NCBI GenBank assembly: GCA_036399175.1
Contig: DASWNP010000064.1
Span: 62,001-126,000 of the forward strand
DNA length: 64,000 nt
Source of the DNA: DASWNP01 sp036399175
GTDB taxonomy: Bacteria > Acidobacteriota > Blastocatellia > Pyrinomonadales > Pyrinomonadaceae
Reading direction: 5' to 3'
Shown here: positions 61,301-64,000 of the stretch, piece after piece
Layout: the number at the start of each line of letters is the position of its first letter
How positions within the stretch are numbered: position 1 is the stretch's first letter
Translations under genes and position numbers: made by a program
Notes under the pieces: model-generated
Seen by the model: only the letters and a program-made list of their open reading frames with translations
Databases searched by the model: none
Told to the model about the DNA's origin: nothing

Positions 61301-64000
61301 TGAAGAACTGTCCCTCCTTCCGCGCGCTCTTCGCCTCGACGTGTCGCTGCGCTCTCTTCACAGCCGCGCTTCTGCTCGCTGCGTCGGCAGAATCCGTGCT
61401 CGCTCAAGACCTCGATAATGTCAGCATCGGTGGACGCGTCGTAGACCGTGACGGGGCTTTGATAGGGGGCGCGAGCGTGACGGCGCGGCTCGAAGCGACG
61501 GGCGTCGAGCGCACGGTCAAAACGGATGAAGAGGGGCGCTATCGTCTCGTCGAGCTGGAGCCGGGCGTCTACACGCTGCGCGCCTCTGCGGACGGCTTCG
61601 CGCCGGAAGAGCGGCGCGGACTTTCGACCGTCGCCGCGCAGAACGTGCAGCTCGATTTCACGCTGCAACCCGCAGGCGTCGCCTTTGAAGCGACGGTGGT
61701 TGAAGAGACCGTCGAGACGGCTCTTGACACGACGCGCACCGTCGTCGGCGCGACGCTCCGGCGCGAAGAGATAGAGTCTCTGCCCGCCGCGACGCGCGAG
61801 CCTCTGGAGCTGATTTTCACGCTCGGCGACGTGACGGAAGAGCCGCTCTCGACGCGCGGCGTGGCCGAAGACCGCGACGCACGCGCGGGCACATCCGAAC
61901 GCACCGCTCGGACGCCCGAAGAGGCCGGACTCTTCGCCCTCTCCGGCGGCGCAGCCTACTCGAACAACCTCACCATCGACGGCTTCGACAACAACGACGA
62001 CCGCGCCGCGCGCGAACGCTTCCAGCCCTCGCTCGAAGCCGTCGAAGAAGTACAGGTCATCACGAACCAGTTCTCAGCCGAGTACGGGCGAGCGTCGGGC
62101 GGGCGCGTCAACCTGCGCACGCGCGGCGGCTCGAACACCCTGCGCGGTCGCCTCTTCTATTTCTTCCGCGACGAATCCTTAGATAGCAACACCTTCAACA
62201 ACAACCGGCGCGGCCTCAAACGCCTCCCGCTCCAACAACACGTCTCCGGCTTCACGCTGAGCGCGCCCATCCGTCTCAAGTCGAGCTACGTCGAGCCGCT
62301 TCGCTTCGACGGTCGTCGCCGAACCTTCTTCTTCGTCGCCTACGAGTACGACACCACCCTCGACTCGGCCTTGATAGACGCGCTCGTGCCCGTCGAGCAG
62401 AACGCTTCCTATCCATTGCCCCGACCGACGACGCTCGAAGATCGTCGCCGCGAGGCGTCGGCTACCGCGCCGAACGCGCCCGCAGAGCTTGCGCCCTTCG
62501 TCGAGCGCGTCAACACTCCCGCGCGCAGGCATACGCTGACGGCGCGCGTCGATCACAAGTTCGACGATGCACACAACGCGACCTTCCTTTATCAGCTCGG
62601 TCGTCTGAAAAACCTGCGCCAGTTCGGCGGCGGCCAACGCCTCGCCGAAAGCCTGCAAGGACAGGCGCGCGACACGGACGCTCTCGCCTACACGGATAAC
62701 TACGTCTTCTCGCCGAACACAGTCAATCAATTGCGAGCGCAGCTTTCGCGTCTTTCGCCTTCTGTCGCGGCGCAAGGCGGACGCTCTCTCCCGGTCGTCC
62801 TCATAAACATCGACGACCCGCTCGGCGCATCTCAAGCCTTCGACCGCTCGGGCACGCTCGTCGCCGGTTCATCTTCGAGCGGCGCGAGCGAGAGGCGCGA
62901 GACGCGCTGGCAGATACAGGACTCGCTCACCGTCCTGGTCGGCTCTCACACGCTCAAGGCGGGCGGCGACGTGCAGCGCATCCGCTCCGTCTACAGAGAC
63001 CTCTCGGACGCCTCCGGCACGTACAACTTCACGAGTGCAGGCGACTTTCTGGCGGGCACGCCGAGCCGCTTTCGCCAGACGTTCGCGGGCGAGTCGGCGC
63101 AGAAGAATCTCTATGCGGGACTCTTCGCGCAGGACGAGTGGCGTCTGAGAAATAATCTCACGCTGACTTACGGTCTGCGCTACGAGCATGAAACTATTCT
63201 CGACGACCGCAACAACTTCGCCCCGCGCGTCGCGCTCGCCTTCGACCCCCTCGCTTCCGGCAAGACGGTCGTGCGCCTCGGCGCAGGTCTCTTCTTCAAC
63301 CGGGCGCTCTTGAGAACTATCGACGATTTCACGCTCGGCCAGCAGTCGATAGAGTTCGACACGGACGCGCTGCCGGCTGCCGAGCGTCGCGCCTTCATCG
63401 CCGCCAACCTTCGCTTCCCCGAAACGCTCACGCGCGACTCGACGCTCGTACGCCGATTCGGCCTGCGCCCCGACGATTTCACCAGACGCCTCGACCCACG
63501 CCTTCGCACGCCCGAGAGCTATCAATTCAACCTCGGCTTCGAGCGCGAGCTTGGGCGCGGGTTCGTTGTGGAAGCAAATTACACTTTCAATCGAGGGATT
63601 CATCTCTGGCGTGAGACGAACGCGAACGCTCCGAGACTGCCGCGCGGTTACAGGGATTTTACTGAGTATCTCGTCTCGCGCGATTTTCCGAACTTCCGCC
63701 GCGCAGGCGGCGCGCGCCCGCTCTACAACGCTTCGACGGCGGGCGAGCTTGTCCGCTTCCAGCTCGCGCCGCTCAATGCGTCGAGCGTCGATTCAATCGG
63801 GCGCGTCTTCGAGTTCGGCGTCCCCGTCTCCGTCTTCAATCTCAACAGCTTCAATTCAAACACGACCGTCGAGACGGCGCTCGCCGCGCTCGACCCGTTG
63901 CGCCCCGACCCGTCGCGCGGACAGATTGAGCAGCTCGTCTCCGCCGGCAACAGTTTCTATCACGGCCTCACTCTCGAAGCTCGCCGACGCTTCCGAAGTT
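61301..64000 (+). CDS. TonB-dependent receptor, Oar-like (partial, runs off the window)
   Basis: An uninterrupted frame of 900 codons reaches the window edge without a stop. A signal peptide (L-F-T-A-A-L-L-L-A-A-S-A-E-S-V-L-A-Q) is followed by a carboxypeptidase-regulatory-like beta-sandwich (about residues 40-125: I-G-G-R-V-V-D-R-D-G-A-L-I-G-G, then D-E-E-G-R-Y-R). The plug domain follows, with L-T-I-D-G-F-D-N-N-D and Q-F-S-A-E-Y-G-R-A-S-G-G-R-V-N. The start of the barrel has G-L-F-A-Q-D-E-W-R-L and Y-G-L-R-Y-E. Such Oar/SusC-like receptors import large or scarce substrates, or display adhesins, using TonB energy. The typical ~1000-1200 residue length means a few hundred residues lie beyond the edge. 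ATG 61301 is chosen over the in-frame 61292 by spacing to CAGGAG. Confidence 0.92.

Noticed and set aside
61188..61418. 76-codon ORF ahead of the TonB receptor
   Set aside because: Overlaps the receptor start in another frame and has no signal peptide, conserved pattern or good ribosome-binding site.

Overview
The window looks like a chromosomal segment of a GC-rich member of the Acidobacteriota, most likely class Blastocatellia. This is inferred from gene content: an Oar-like TonB-dependent receptor with an N-terminal carboxypeptidase-regulatory-like domain, two PknB-type Ser/Thr kinases with extracytoplasmic tails, a paired M16 peptidase operon, a fused E1 alpha-beta 2-oxoacid dehydrogenase, TonB-like proline-rich membrane proteins, and a dnaK-dnaJ-hspR operon. 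No marker gene settles the taxonomy. I saw no rRNA, tRNA, CRISPR array, prophage or intact insertion sequence. The region is mostly housekeeping chromosome with a few accessory islets.

Layout. 1-7.2 kb: a DUF2227-like membrane protein, a repeat-rich helical protein with a coupled small exported ORF, secA, and two paralogous TonB-like proteins. 7.3-13.1 kb: a Ski2-like helicase, a GDSL lipoprotein, and a more A/T-rich two-gene secreted Cys-rich/EF-hand cassette. 13.4-18.7 kb: a Ser/Thr kinase with TPRs, a lipoprotein, a small protein and ispH. 18.8-24.7 kb: small conserved proteins, a cupin, a zinc-ribbon/PDZ membrane protein, an M15-like peptidase, an RDD protein and a DUF2752 protein. 25.1-32.6 kb: a second Ser/Thr kinase, the M16 pair, an S1C protease with TPRs and a RskA-like exported protein. 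32.9-37.5 kb (minus strand): branched-chain 2-oxoacid dehydrogenase, a HicBA-like pair, TPR and unknown proteins, and acyl-CoA dehydrogenase. 37.9-45.4 kb: a flippase-like protein, hicB with a frameshifted hicA, a GT39 glycosyltransferase, a 5'-nucleotidase, a PAP2 phosphatase and an MBL-fold hydrolase. 45.4-51 kb: a composite palindromic repeat, a response regulator, an SLC13 transporter, a YkuE-like phosphoesterase, Uma2 and pgsA. 51-54.9 kb: dnaK-dnaJ-hspR. 55-61 kb: aldo/keto reductase, an SDR/flavin monooxygenase pair, a GT2 glycosyltransferase and a PIN/NYN-like protein. 61.3 kb to the end: the 5' part of a TonB-dependent receptor that runs off the window.

The most unusual signal is not a gene. 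At least twelve intergenic sites carry paired inverted arms of about 29-36 nt. Each arm is itself a tandem array of a roughly 7-nt word. The word differs between sites (GAGGTCA, CGTAAAT, GGAATGA, GTAAGCA, CTGAAAA, GGGGAAA, GGGGATA and others), but the heptad period and the mirrored layout recur. Nearly all sit directly at the 3' end of a gene. Several are perfect palindromes of 29-35 bp, and some overlap coding sequence: one arm encodes a lipoprotein signal peptide and others encode C-termini. They resemble heptanucleotide STRR sequences of cyanobacteria arranged as REP/BIME-like hairpins. Two of them separate the genes of the chaperone operon, and a related pair of arms flanks the Uma2 gene.

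The chaperone operon also has a readable control region: a canonical sigma-70 promoter (TTGACA, 17 nt, TATATT) overlapping a HAIR-like operator. This fits autoregulation by the HspR encoded at the operon's 3' end.
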